Shown: positions 8,608 to 18,020, counted from the stretch's first letter. The stretch is 64,000 nt of DNA from Acidimicrobiia bacterium (GCA_947476745.1 CANJRG010000010.1:1-64000); one strand, 5' to 3'. Program-made: numbers and translations. Notes: a model not told the origin generated them from the sequence alone.

Positions 8608-11463
8608 ATGGCAGAGGAGCAGCTCGCCGAGACCGCGTGCGGGTCGGCCGAGCCTTTGCTGGACGTTCTCGGCCACCTGACCGCGCGTTTGGCCGCATCG
8701 ACCGTGTACCGGGCCGGCCTGGTCGAGATCGCCGAAGGATGGGCCGAGCTCACTGGTGCGACGGCCTGCGTGCTGTACGTCTACGAACCGGACGAACGCG
8801 AGTTTCGCCTGGCAGGCTCGAGCGGCCTTCCCGACGACCTCGCCGCTTCGCTGTCGGTGATCGTTCCCGACGGCGCCTTCGACCCGACGACGCCGACGAC
8901 GGACCGCCGGCCGATCGAGGTCGTCTGGCCCGAACCGACCGTCGGTGCACCGGCCGAGGGCGCAGCGCAGCCGCCGGTCGCCCACACCGCGACCTTGGGG
9001 GATGCCGGTAGCATACCGCTTGGTCTGCTCTCGTGGTACGGCCTGCCCGACCGCAACGACGACACCGGCCGCAGTACCGCGTTGGCGGTCTATCTCGGCT
9101 ACGTCGTCGCCTTTCTCGGCCGCCAGCGGGCGGAGGATCAGCTCCGGCGCCGCAACGAGAGCCTGGTGCTGACCCTCGACGCGGCGTCCGGCGGCACCTG
9201 GAGCATGGACCCCCACGACATGCGAGTGTTCCTCGACGGCCGGACCAAGTCCCCGTTCTGGCCCGGCCCCCGGGGCCACGAGGCCCTGCAGGACGTGCTC
9301 GACTGGATTCCCGACGACGACCGGGCGAAGGTGCTCGAGGGGCTGCTCAGCCTGGTGCAGTCGCCCGAGGTCAGCCACACCGAGCTCGAGTTCCGGGCCC
9401 GCCAACCCGACGGCAGCCTCCGCTGGTTGCACGGGGTAGGACGGCCGCAACGCAACGACCGCGGCGAGGTCGTGCGGGTCGACGGCATCGTGCTGGACAT
9501 CACCGAACGCAAGCATCGCGAGCTCGAAGCGGTCGAGAACGCCGCCCGGCTCGAGGCGGCCCTCGCCGCCATGGTTGACGCCTGGATCATCCTCGACGAA
9601 GACGGTGCCTTCGTCAACTTCAACGACGCCTTCGTGGCCTTCTGCCGGTTCTCCGACCGCGACGAGCTGCTCAGGGCGATGACCGACAACCCACGGATCG
9701 TGGAGATCCACTCCGAGCGCGGCGAGTACTTCACCTCGCACCGGCGCGACATCCTGCGGGCCATGCGCGGCGGGGCGGCCACCGGGGTGGAGTACACCTT
9801 CCGGCGCACCGACACCGGCGAGAGCTGGATCGGTAGCTTCGCCTTCGCCCCGGTGCGCGACACCGAGGGTCGGGTCATGGGCTCGGTGGTGTCGGGCCGG
9901 GAGATCACCGAGCAGAAGCGGACCGAACGGCAGCTCGTCGAGCGCGAGGCCCGCCTGCGATCCATCATCGACACCGCCGCTGAAGGCATCATCGTCATCG
10001 ACGAGAGCGGCACCATCCAGTCGGTGAACCCGGCCGCCGCAACCATGTTCGGCTACGGCCCCGATGCCCTGGTCGGCGACACCCTGACCCGACTGCTGCC
10101 CAACGGCCGGCACGACGTGTTCCTCAACCGCTACCTCGAGACCGGCATACGCCGGGTCATCGGGATCGGGGCCGAGGTCAACGGACGTCGCAGCGACGGC
10201 TCGCTGTTCCCGCTCGACCTGTCCGTGGCGGAATGGTCCGACGGCGACGGAAACCGGTTTTTCACCGGAATGCTGCGTGACATCAGCGAGCGGAAACGCA
10301 CCGAGGAGGCCCTGTTGGTGTCTCGACGCCGGGAATCGGTCGGCCAGCTCGCCGCCGGGGTCGCCCACGACTTCAACAACCTGCTCACCGTCATCGGCGG
10401 CAACCTGGAGCTGGTTGAGGGCCGCGTCACCGACGAGCGCACCGCCCAGCTGTTGCGACGGGCCCTCGACGCGGTCGAGCTCGGCGCCTCGTTCAACCGC
10501 CGGCTGCTGTCGCTGGCGGAGCGGCGCAAGCTCGAACCGCGCCAACTGCACATCGACGAACAGGTGCAGGACGTGGTGGCCCTGCTCGAGCGGACCCTGG
10601 GCGAGCACATCGAGCTGGCCAACGAGTGCGACCCACAGCCGTGGCTCACCGTGGCCGATCCCGGCGAGATCGACAGTGCGGTGCTCAACCTCGTCATGAA
10701 CGCCCGCGACGCCATGCCCGAGGGCGGCCGGATCGTGGTGTCGGTCTCCAACGAACAGGTCGGCACCGACAGCCATCCGGGCCGTAGCCCCGGCGACTAC
10801 GTCTGCCTGTCGGTGAGCGACACCGGAACGGGCATGGACGACGACGTACTGGCGATGGCGCTCGAGCCGTTCTTCACCACCAAGGAGGACGGTGCCGGCT
10901 CCGGTCTGGGTCTGAGCAGCGTCGCCACCTTCGCCAAGCAGAGCGGCGGGTTCCTCACCCTCGCCACCGCACCCGGTGCCGGGACCCGGGTGTCGGTGTT
11001 CCTTCCCCGCAGCACCACGACTGCAGCGCTCGCCGAGCCGACCGCGACGACGCCGACGCCCGGCGACGGGGCATTGATCCTGGTGGCCGAGGACGACGAC
11101 GCGCTCCGTGAGCTCACCATCGACCGCATCGAGTCGCTGGGCTACCGGGGGGTGGGCGCCCGCTCCGGGGCGGAGGCGATCGAGCATCTCGAAGCCAACC
11201 CCTGCGTCGCCGCAGTCCTGACCGACATCGTCATGCCGGGTGGCATGAACGGATTCGAGCTGGCCCGCTGGATCACCGCCAACCTGCCGGCGGTGCGGGT
11301 GATCCTCTGCTCCGGCTACAGCGAACAGGCCCGCCCTCTCGACGATATGGAGCTGTTGGCGAGCCTGCCCTATCTGGCCAAACCGTACAGCGGGCAGCTC
11401 CTGGCCAACACCCTGGCCACCGCACTCGGGAACACGTCAGCCCCCGGGGACACGTCGGGCTGA
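8608..11463 (+). CDS. Hybrid sensor histidine kinase (GAF-PAS-PAS-PAS-HisKA-HATPase-REC)
   Basis: A 951-residue soluble hybrid kinase with no evident membrane segment. Order: an N-terminal GAF-like domain (about residues 10-170), three PAS/PAC units, the phospho-acceptor helix with His587 in GVAHDFNNLL, the ATPase domain (LNLVMNARDAMPEGG, DTGTGMD, GSGLGLSS), and a C-terminal receiver with the acidic pocket AEDDD and phospho-acceptor Asp873 in LTDIVMPGG. This HDFNNLL class with a fused receiver is common in multi-PAS signalling. No separate response regulator or output domain is adjacent, so the partner is unknown. The start ATG (MAEEQLAETA) follows agcgggggc; an in-frame GTG 11 codons upstream is possible. 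Confidence 0.93.
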   Translation: MAEEQLAETACGSAEPLLDVLGHLTARLAASTVYRAGLVEIAEGWAELTGATACVLYVYEPDEREFRLAGSSGLPDDLAASLSVIVPDGAFDPTTPTTDRRPIEVVWPEPTVGAPAEGAAQPPVAHTATLGDAGSIPLGLLSWYGLPDRNDDTGRSTALAVYLGYVVAFLGRQRAEDQLRRRNESLVLTLDAASGGTWSMDPHDMRVFLDGRTKSPFWPGPRGHEALQDVLDWIPDDDRAKVLEGLLSLVQSPEVSHTELEFRARQPDGSLRWLHGVGRPQRNDRGEVVRVDGIVLDITERKHRELEAVENAARLEAALAAMVDAWIILDEDGAFVNFNDAFVAFCRFSDRDELLRAMTDNPRIVEIHSERGEYFTSHRRDILRAMRGGAATGVEYTFRRTDTGESWIGSFAFAPVRDTEGRVMGSVVSGREITEQKRTERQLVEREARLRSIIDTAAEGIIVIDESGTIQSVNPAAATMFGYGPDALVGDTLTRLLPNGRHDVFLNRYLETGIRRVIGIGAEVNGRRSDGSLFPLDLSVAEWSDGDGNRFFTGMLRDISERKRTEEALLVSRRRESVGQLAAGVAHDFNNLLTVIGGNLELVEGRVTDERTAQLLRRALDAVELGASFNRRLLSLAERRKLEPRQLHIDEQVQDVVALLERTLGEHIELANECDPQPWLTVADPGEIDSAVLNLVMNARDAMPEGGRIVVSVSNEQVGTDSHPGRSPGDYVCLSVSDTGTGMDDDVLAMALEPFFTTKEDGAGSGLGLSSVATFAKQSGGFLTLATAPGAGTRVSVFLPRSTTTAALAEPTATTPTPGDGALILVAEDDDALRELTIDRIESLGYRGVGARSGAEAIEHLEANPCVAAVLTDIVMPGGMNGFELARWITANLPAVRVILCSGYSEQARPLDDMELLASLPYLAKPYSGQLLANTLATALGNTSAPGDTSG

Positions 11464-11492
11464 ACCCCGTCCGCGTGGCGGGAATTCAGCCC
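11457..11492. terminator. Hairpin between convergent genes
   Basis: An 8-bp stem, gggctgaa at 11457-11464 with ttcagccc at 11485-11492, spans the gap between the kinase and the next minus-strand gene. As at 6309-6340, both stop codons lie within the stem arms. Confidence 0.5.
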
Positions 11493-11770
11493 AGCAGCGA
11501 GCGCACGATCCGGGCCCGCTCATCGATGGCCCCTTCCCGCCACGCGTGCACCGCCAGCCACAACAGCGCCGCCTCGGTGCCGTGGTCCGCGACCAGCGCA
11601 CCCGCCTCGTCGAGCAGGTAGTCCAGCATGGCGTTGTCCGCCGCCGGCCACGGCAACTCGGGTTGGGGCCGATCGCGCAAGGCCTGCACCGCATGCTGGG
11701 CGGCCAGGTACTCGGCGAGCGCCTTGCGGGGTTCGGCACCATCGGCCGTGGGCGCGAGCGGTTCGGTCAT
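11486..11770 (-). CDS. Conserved hypothetical protein, 94 aa
   Basis: A small acidic, helix-rich soluble protein of 94 residues with no signal peptide or membrane segment. I do not recognise the family. The sequence is internally protein-like: amphipathic helices such as ALAEYLAAQHAVQAL, a central NAMLDYLLDEAGALVADHG and WLAVHAWREG. The frame has a plausible start (MTEPLAPTADG). It lies 38 bases downstream of the quinone oxidoreductase gene on the same strand and may be co-transcribed with it. Confidence 0.65.
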   Translation of the reverse strand: MTEPLAPTADGAEPRKALAEYLAAQHAVQALRDRPQPELPWPAADNAMLDYLLDEAGALVADHGTEAALLWLAVHAWREGAIDERARIVRSLLG

Positions 11771-11808
11771 GGTGGGTCCTCCCGCGGCCGGCGATGCCGG
11801 CGTGTCGA

Positions 11809-12744
11809 TCAGAACTCGACGACCTGCCGTCCCCGGCTGCCGCCGGCCTCGAGGCGGCGATGGGCCTCGGCGGCCTGCTCGGCCGGGTAGGTCTGTGCCA
11901 CCCGCAGGCTCAGCACCCCGGCCTCGGCCAGTCGGCCCAACTCGTCGAGCTTGACCTGCTCCCGCCAGTACTTGGTGACCAGGGTGACGCTGAAGCGGAT
12001 GTCGCGTTGGCCGTCGCCGGGGAAGCCGCGCACCGACGTGAACGCCCCGCCGTCGCGCACGGCCCCGATGACCAGCTCGTTCTGCACCGCGCCGTCGGCC
12101 AGGGCGTCCACCCCGTCGGGGTAGTGCTCGCGCACCCGCGCCGCGAAGTCCTCCCCGCGGGGCAGCACCACGTCGGCGCCCAGCCGGGTCACCAGCTCGG
12201 TGTCGGCCTCCGACGCATCGGCGATGACGACGAGGCCGGCGTGCTTGGCCAGCTGCACCATGTAGCCGCCGTAGGCGCCGGCGGCGCCGGTGACCGCCAG
12301 GGTGTTACCGGGCTGCAGCCCCAGCAGGTCGAGCGACAGCCGGGCCGTCAGGCCGTTCATCGGCAGCGTGCAGGCCTCGGCGTGCGACGAGCCGGCCGGG
12401 GCCCCGGCCACCGACTCGGCGGGCAGCACCAGGCTCTCCCGGTAGGCACCATGGGACCCCTTGGGCACCACGATGGCCATGACCCGGTCCCCCACCGCCA
12501 CACCGGTGACACCCTCGCCGACCTCGTCGACGATGCCGGCGGCGTCCATGCCCGGCACGTAGGGCGGCGGATCGACCTTCTGCTGCTCGGCCCGGCTGCC
12601 ATTGCGGGCGAGGGTGTCGGTGGGGTTCACCGCCACGGCGTGCACCCGCATACGCACCTCACCCGGACCAGCGTGCACCTCCGGCAGCTCGACGATCTCG
12701 AGTACCTCGGGTCCACCGAAACGCATCACGCCCACAGCTCGCAT
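11809..12744 (-). CDS. Zinc-independent NADPH:quinone oxidoreductase (MDR superfamily)
   Basis: A 311-residue medium-chain reductase. The N-terminal GroES-like fold (RFGGPEVLEIVELPE, NPTDTLARNG, YVPGMDAAGIVDEVG) is followed by the Rossmann fold with the cofactor loop TGAAGAYGGYMVQLAK. No structural zinc-binding cysteine lobe is present, which places it with the zeta-crystallin/quinone reductase branch rather than zinc alcohol dehydrogenases. The ATG giving MRAVGVMRFGGPE was chosen because it matches the canonical family start; the open frame extends far upstream without homology. Electron acceptor in vivo unknown. Confidence 0.9.
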   Translation of the reverse strand: MRAVGVMRFGGPEVLEIVELPEVHAGPGEVRMRVHAVAVNPTDTLARNGSRAEQQKVDPPPYVPGMDAAGIVDEVGEGVTGVAVGDRVMAIVVPKGSHGAYRESLVLPAESVAGAPAGSSHAEACTLPMNGLTARLSLDLLGLQPGNTLAVTGAAGAYGGYMVQLAKHAGLVVIADASEADTELVTRLGADVVLPRGEDFAARVREHYPDGVDALADGAVQNELVIGAVRDGGAFTSVRGFPGDGQRDIRFSVTLVTKYWREQVKLDELGRLAEAGVLSLRVAQTYPAEQAAEAHRRLEAGGSRGRQVVEF

Positions 12745-13011
12745 CACCGCAGCGTAGACCGCCCGGCCCCGACCGACGCCGCCGGTGGGTGCCCGGGTGG
12801 GACGACGGCACCGCCGGCTCACCCGGGCCGGACCCGTCCGGTACGCACGCATCCGGCGGCGCGGGACCCCTGAAAGGCAGGTGTGACATTTTTCTCTTTT
12901 CTTTCGGTTTCGAGGAGTAGAGATCACGGCACCCGGGTACGGCAGCACCACCACCGGCACCAAGCCAGGACCGCGGTGGACACCGAGCCCACGATCATCG
13001 AGGAGACCCCC
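12745..13011. promoter_or_regulatory. Divergent promoter region with a T-rich tract
   Basis: Separates the quinone reductase and stress-protein genes. It contains a pyrimidine-rich patch at 12889-12910 (tttttctcttttctttcgg), strikingly AT-rich for this genome, about 100 bases before the stress-protein start. Such a tract could act as a promoter-associated or leader element for the downstream gene. Confidence 0.35.
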
Positions 13012-13500
13012 GTGACCCAGATTCTCGTCGTCGCCAACAAGACCCTCGGCAGCCGCAACCTCGCCGACACGCTCGAAGCACGCCTCACCGCCCAGCGGGA
13101 GCTGACCATCAAGTTCCTCGTACCACTCGACCCCACCCCGATGTGGGCGTTCGGCGACCCGACCGGCGGCGCGGTCTGGCTCGGCGACCTCGGCTTCGAC
13201 TGGGAGCGCGAGGTACGCGACCAAGCCACGGAACGTCTCCGTCCGCTGCTGCAACGGCTGCACATCAGCGGCGCCACCGTGACCACCCAAATGACGACCG
13301 GGGACCCCCTGCGGGCCGTCGGCACCGCCCTCGCCCTCGCCGACATCGACGAGATCGTCATCTCGACCTTGCCCTACGGCCTGTCCCGCTGGCTACGTGT
13401 CGATCTGCCCCACCGCATCCGCCAGGAGTTCACCGTGCCGGTCACCACGGTGGTCGAGGACCTCCGCCACCGCCGCGCTGCCCGCCACTCCCCCATCTGA
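13012..13500 (+). CDS. Universal stress protein-like protein
   Basis: A 162-residue protein with an alpha/beta fold like the universal stress proteins: N-terminal strand TQILVVANKTLG, then a TGDPLRAVGTALALADIDEIVIST segment in the place where USPs bind ATP, and a C-terminal strand VPVTTVVED. The glycine-rich ATP loop is altered (LPYGLSRWLRVDLP replaces the usual GxxGxxxxxxGS), so nucleotide binding is uncertain. The GTG start follows an AGGAG site at a good distance; the open frame upstream of it lacks similarity. Role in stress adaptation is inferred from the fold only. Confidence 0.75.
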   Translation: MTQILVVANKTLGSRNLADTLEARLTAQRELTIKFLVPLDPTPMWAFGDPTGGAVWLGDLGFDWEREVRDQATERLRPLLQRLHISGATVTTQMTTGDPLRAVGTALALADIDEIVISTLPYGLSRWLRVDLPHRIRQEFTVPVTTVVEDLRHRRAARHSPI

Positions 13501-13514
13501 CCGGCCCGGCGCCC

Positions 13515-13534
13515 ACGAGCCCGGCCGGGCTCGT
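13515..13534. terminator. 20-nt perfect palindrome between convergent genes
   Basis: acgagcccgg followed immediately by its complement ccgggctcgt, lying between the stress-protein stop and the end of the molybdenum hydroxylase gene. Probably terminates in both directions. Confidence 0.5.
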
Positions 13535-13561
13535 TACCGGCCGGGTGGGCGGGCCCGGCAC

Positions 13562-15817
13562 TCAGCGGCCGGCGCCGACCGCCCGAAGCGCGTCCCACAC
13601 CCGTTGCGGGCTGCACGGCAGGTCGATGTGCCGGACGCCGAGATGGGCCAACGCGTCGATCACCGCGTTCTGTACCGCGGGCGTCGACCCGATCGTTCCG
13701 GACTCACCGATCCCCTTGACACCGAGGGGGTTCATGAACGTCGGGGTCTGCATCGGGACCCGCTCGAAGCTGGGCAACTCGGCCGCGGACGGTACGGCGT
13801 AGTCGGCCAGGGTGGTGGTCAGCGGGTTGCCGGCCTCGTCGTACACGATCTCTTCGAAGAGGGCCTGGGCCACCCCGGCGGCGAGCCCGCCGTGCACCTG
13901 GCCGTCCACGATCAGCGGGTTGAGAATGGTGCCGGCATCGTCGCAGGCGACCAGGCGCAGCAGCCGCACCCCACCGGTCTCGGCATCCACCTCGACCACC
14001 GCCACGTGCGAACCGAACGGGAACGTGGCCCCCGCCGCGGCGAAGGACGACAGCCCGACCAGCGGATCGGGCCCCGCGGCGACCGCCGCCCAGTCCAACG
14101 ACAGGGCCGGGGTCCCCGTCACGTGGAACCGGCCCAACTCCCGGTCCAGGACCACGTCGTCGACTGCCGCCTCGAGCAGGTCAGCGGCGCGTGCCCGGGC
14201 GGCGTCGACCAGACGGTCGGCGGCGTCGTACATCGCCGAGCCGGCCAATTGCGCCGAGCGGGACCCCCCGGTGATTCCCCCCGCCGGCACCACGTCGGTG
14301 TCGCCGTAGACCACCTCGATCTGCTCCATGGGCACCCCGGTGCGGTCGCTGACGATCATCGCCCAGACCGTGAGATGGCCCTGCCCGTGAGGGGACGAGC
14401 CGGTCTTGGCCCGGATCCGGCCACCCTCGAGCAGCTCCACCTCGCCGAACTCGCCGCCGCCGGCGCCGGCAGTCACCTCCACGTAGGTCGCCACCCCGAT
14501 GCCGAGCAGCCGGGTGTCGCCCGCCGCCCGCCGCCGGGCCTGCTCGGCCCGCAGTTCGTCGTAGCCCGCGGCGGCGACCGCCCGTTCGAGCGAGCCGCCG
14601 TAGTCGCCCACGTCGTAGGTGGTGCCGACCCCGGTGGTGTACGTGTCGGTGAACGGCTTGACCACGTTGCGGCGGCGGACCTCGACGGGGTCCATGCCGA
14701 TCTCTGCCGCAAACAGGTCCACCGCCCGTTCAATGGCGGCCGCGGCCTCCGGGCGCCCCGCCCCACGGAAGGACGCCACCGGGGTGGTGGTGGTCGCCAC
14801 CGACACCGCGTCGAACCCGGCGTTGGGCAGCTCGTACACGCCGGTGGTCATCCGCTGGGTCATGAACGGCAGGAACGAACCCATCAGCGGATACGCCCCG
14901 CCGTCCTGGATGACCGACAGCTGGTATGCCTCGATGGTGCCGTCACGGCGGCCGCCGATGCAGACCCGCTGCACCTGGCCCCGGCCGTGACCCATGCCGG
15001 TGAGGTTCGACGTGCGGCTCTCCACCCAGCGCACCGGGCGGCCCACCTGCGCGGCGTACCAACCCAGCGCGACCTCCTCGGGGTAAGGACGCGCCTTGGA
15101 GCCGAACCCGCCGCCGACGTCGGGCACGATCACCCGCACCCGATCGGGGGGGAGCCCGTAGATACGGGCCAGCATGTCTCGCGCCGGGTGGGCGCCCTGG
15201 CAGGCCGAGTAGTGCACCAGACGGTCGCCGTCCCAATACGCCGCCCCCGCCCGGCCCTCGATCGGCGCACCGGAGATCCGCTGGTTGATGATGCGGGCGT
15301 CGACCACCACCTCGCAGCCCTCGAAGCTGGCCGCGGACGCCGTCGCCGTCCGGAACACCACATTGCCCTCGGGAGCGGTCGGGTGCAGCACGACCGGGGA
15401 ACCCACCGAAGCCTCGGGGTCGACCAGAGCGCCGAGCGGGTCGAGGTCGAACTCCACCAGTTCTGCGGCGTCCGCGGCCAGGTAGCGGTTTTCGGCCACG
15501 ATGGCGACGATCGGCTCGCCCACGAAGCGCACCACCGCGTCGGCGAGCAGCGGGCGGGCCATCTCGGCGGGGAACGCCGGCTGCACGTTCGGGTACGGCC
15601 CGACGCCGAGATCGGCGAAGGTGTACACGCCGAGCACGCCCGGCGCGCGTGCCGCCGCCGACACGTCGAGCCGGGTGATGCGGGCATGGGCCATCGGCGA
15701 GGGCACGTAGACGAGCTCCGCACAACCCGGCAGGTCGAGGTCGCCCACGTAGGTGCCGCCGACGGTGAGGAACACCGGGTCCTCACGTCGCAGGACCGGG
15801 TTACCGAGGATGCTCAT
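13562..15817 (-). CDS. Xanthine dehydrogenase/CO dehydrogenase-family molybdopterin-binding large subunit
   Basis: A 751-residue molybdenum hydroxylase large subunit. It carries the glycine-rich motifs of the family: DVGGGFGSKARPYPEE, SFRGAGRPEAAAAIER and a C-terminal GVKGIGESGTIGS containing the expected catalytic glutamate. The active-site loop is SFRGAGR, which resembles form II (CoxL-like of unknown substrate) rather than the AYxCSFR loop of true aerobic CO dehydrogenase. These enzymes normally form L2M2S2 complexes with an FAD subunit and a 2Fe-2S subunit; neither gene is adjacent. The ATG (MSILGNPVLRRED) is preferred over an upstream GTG. Substrate unknown: an aldehyde or N-heterocycle is likely. 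Confidence 0.9.
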   Translation of the reverse strand: MSILGNPVLRREDPVFLTVGGTYVGDLDLPGCAELVYVPSPMAHARITRLDVSAAARAPGVLGVYTFADLGVGPYPNVQPAFPAEMARPLLADAVVRFVGEPIVAIVAENRYLAADAAELVEFDLDPLGALVDPEASVGSPVVLHPTAPEGNVVFRTATASAASFEGCEVVVDARIINQRISGAPIEGRAGAAYWDGDRLVHYSACQGAHPARDMLARIYGLPPDRVRVIVPDVGGGFGSKARPYPEEVALGWYAAQVGRPVRWVESRTSNLTGMGHGRGQVQRVCIGGRRDGTIEAYQLSVIQDGGAYPLMGSFLPFMTQRMTTGVYELPNAGFDAVSVATTTTPVASFRGAGRPEAAAAIERAVDLFAAEIGMDPVEVRRRNVVKPFTDTYTTGVGTTYDVGDYGGSLERAVAAAGYDELRAEQARRRAAGDTRLLGIGVATYVEVTAGAGGGEFGEVELLEGGRIRAKTGSSPHGQGHLTVWAMIVSDRTGVPMEQIEVVYGDTDVVPAGGITGGSRSAQLAGSAMYDAADRLVDAARARAADLLEAAVDDVVLDRELGRFHVTGTPALSLDWAAVAAGPDPLVGLSSFAAAGATFPFGSHVAVVEVDAETGGVRLLRLVACDDAGTILNPLIVDGQVHGGLAAGVAQALFEEIVYDEAGNPLTTTLADYAVPSAAELPSFERVPMQTPTFMNPLGVKGIGESGTIGSTPAVQNAVIDALAHLGVRHIDLPCSPQRVWDALRAVGAGR

Positions 15818-15921
15818 GGTGCTGAACCCTAACCAGAACAGCCCGGTGCCGGCCCCGGTCCCGGCCGGGGCGGAACCGCCGGACGTCTGCGCGATTAGGG
15901 TGCGCTTCGGAGGTATTGCCC

Positions 15922-16467
15922 ATGTTCCGTTCACGACTCGTCCTGGGTCTCACCACCGCCGGCGTGCTCGCCGGGGTGTCACTGACCGCCTGCGGGAGCG
16001 ACCCCGACCTCAGCGCCGCATCGAACAAGGCCGTCGACGTCGTCGCCGCCGACTACGCCTACAAGGAGCTGCCGGCCAAGGCCAAGGCCGGCACCCAGTT
16101 CTCGCTGGTCAACGAGTCGGCGAAGGAGCTGCACGAGTTCGTCGCCATCAGGTTGCCCGACACCGAGAAGCGCCCGGTCAAGGATCTCGTCAAGCTTCCC
16201 GAGGCGGAACTGGGCGCGCTGCTGTCGGTGGCGCCGGCCACGGTGATCATCGCTCAGCCCAAGAAGGGCCCCGAGGTGATGCCGGTCGGCGACGGGACGA
16301 TCTCCGAGCCGGGCCGCTACATCGTGTTCTGCGCCATCCCCACCGGTGCGGTCCCGCAGGAGTACCTCGACGCCGCGGCGAAGTCCAACGGCAAGAAGCC
16401 CGAGGGTGTCGCCGGCGGGCCTCCCCACTTCGTCAACGGCATGTACGCCGAGCTGACCATCAGCTGA
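15922..16467 (+). CDS. Secreted cupredoxin-like lipoprotein
   Basis: A 181-residue protein with a lipoprotein signal (hydrophobic core LVLGLTTAGVLAGVSL, lipobox LTAC). The mature part looks like a cupredoxin-type beta sandwich (SLVNESAKELHEFVAIRL; GRYIVFCAIPTGAVP). It contains a histidine in the first motif and a cysteine in the second, candidate metal ligands, plus PPHFVNGMYAELTI at the end. Start: an ATG eight bases after GGAGG; the in-frame TTG two codons upstream is too close to the ribosome site. Probably anchored on the outer face of the membrane. Copper binding is inferred, not shown. Confidence 0.75.
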   Translation: MFRSRLVLGLTTAGVLAGVSLTACGSDPDLSAASNKAVDVVAADYAYKELPAKAKAGTQFSLVNESAKELHEFVAIRLPDTEKRPVKDLVKLPEAELGALLSVAPATVIIAQPKKGPEVMPVGDGTISEPGRYIVFCAIPTGAVPQEYLDAAAKSNGKKPEGVAGGPPHFVNGMYAELTIS

Positions 16468-17996
16468 GCTGACCCATCAGGTATCCGTGGACGTCGGTGG
16501 CGCCGAGCAACGGCGCCACCGACAGTTCCCACGCCGAGGGCACCAGCAGGAACGGATGGCTCTGCGGCCCGCCGAGTCCGCCGTGCGAGCCGACCAACTC
16601 CTCGAATGCCGCGACCTCCTCGGTAGCGGCGTCGAAGAAGCTGTTGACCATCAGGTCGGCGACCGTCCGGTAACGGTCCGCCCGGCGGACCACCGCCAGG
16701 GCATGCGGGCCGAACGGTCCGAGCGGGTCCTCACCGAGGACTGCACCATCACCGTCGACGCCGAGCAGGCGCTCGCCGGCAGGGCCGAGCATGATCGAGC
16801 CCTGCTCCCTGCTCGCCACCAGCACGAACCCGACCCCCGGGTGGGTACGCAACGCCTCGAGCAGACCGGGGTGCAACGCGTCGATGTCCTCCCGGGTGGC
16901 CCGGCCCGGTAGGTACGGCAGGTCGATCAGGCCCAGGTTCCCCGACGCCATCACCACCGGCGCCCCGGCACCGGCCGTGCGGTCCCCGGCGACGGACCCG
17001 GCCGGTCCGTCTGGGCCTAGGAGATCGACCTCGGTGGCGGCGACCCGGTCCCGGGCCCGGTCGATACGGCCCACCTGCCGGTCGATCAGCCGCAGCGTGG
17101 TCATGGCGTCGTGGCGCTCGATCCCGCTGTGGTGGGCGACCTCGTCGTAGCCGAGGAGGTCGACGTAGATCTGCGACCGGCCCTCGGCCATGGCGCCGAT
17201 CACCGCATGCACGCACACGTCGCGCATGACGACGGTGGTGAACGCCCGCATGAAGGCGTACCGGAAACTGCGACGGATACGCGGCTGGATGTCCCGCCGC
17301 ACCTGCTCCCCTGCGGCCCGCCGCTCCCCCACCACGTCCGCGGCCACCCCGAGGACCGTCCCGATGAGGTTCCGCGGGTGCGACAGGTACGGCCCGTAGT
17401 CCTCGCCGAAGCGCCCCTTGCGCTTGCCGACCACGCTCATCGTCAAGGCGGCTCGCTCGCCCCACCGGCGTAGCGGTTCCCGTAACTGGCGCCGTCGACC
17501 CCGAGAAGACCCCCACCGGGCTCACCCCGGCCTGACTCACCCCGGTCTGGGAGGACCACTCGGTCTCCCACGGAACCAGCCGGTGGGACCCGTCGCGCAA
17601 TTACGACGCGTGCACCGCCACGTCGCCCGAACGCACCGCCCGGCGCAACACGTCGAGGGACAACCCGTCGATCTGCACGAACACCGTGTCGGGCTCACCG
17701 TCCGCGGAGACCGCGGTCCGGCGTCGCATCTGGCGCACCATGCGCTCGTCGAACACCGACTCGTCGTCGATGCTCAGCACGACCAGCACCAGCGAACCGA
17801 GGCCCAACGTGACCACGCTGATGGGCAGGGTCAGCCGGGCCAGCACCGGCCACAACGTCGCATTGGCCACGCTGAGCGCCGCGGCGGCGAGGACCGCGGA
17901 CCAGGTGCCGGATAGGTCGAGCCCTTCGAGGACGTAGTTGAGCAAACACAGCCCGGCCGCCACCGCGACGGTGGCGGCCGTCAACCGCTTCGGCAC
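16460..17996 (-). pseudogene. Phage-holin-type membrane domain/alkaline-phosphatase-fold fusion, broken
   Basis: Three recognisable pieces of one gene. Piece 1 (17996 to 17601) has four hydrophobic segments of a phage-holin-4-type domain, then DTVFVQIDGLSLDVLRRAV, and is cut by an in-frame TAA. Directly after, in the same frame, the sequence resumes with LRDGSHRLVPWETEWSSQTG. Then a segment of roughly 35 residues expected in this family (the part with the WYEK-type motif) is missing and the frame shifts. Piece 3 continues in the new frame from GVDGASYGN and ASEPPLTMSVVGKRKG to the phosphatase-fold C-terminus (SQIYVDLLGYDEVAHHSG; LPYLPGRATREDIDALHPG). Intact homologues are membrane-anchored and of unclear role. 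The 3' piece alone could be translated from 17446 or 17440. Confidence 0.8.
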
Positions 17997-18020
17997 GGGC
18001 GCGCCGCCGGCGCCGGACGC

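Noticed and set aside
8554-11187. An 877-codon open frame on the minus strand opposite the hybrid kinase
   Set aside because: Its product is a Gly/Arg/Asp-rich low-complexity string with no domain, while the plus strand encodes a complete multi-domain kinase. High GC content keeps antisense frames open.
13397-15832. An 811-codon plus-strand frame over the molybdenum hydroxylase gene
   Set aside because: A shadow frame: the hydroxylase on the minus strand has every family motif, this frame has none.
16460-17446. A stand-alone phosphatase-like protein starting at 17446
   Set aside because: Family similarity continues upstream of that start in the same frame (GVDGASYGN, ASEPPL) and then into the holin-domain pieces, so it is the 3' part of a broken fusion gene, although the fragment may still be expressed.
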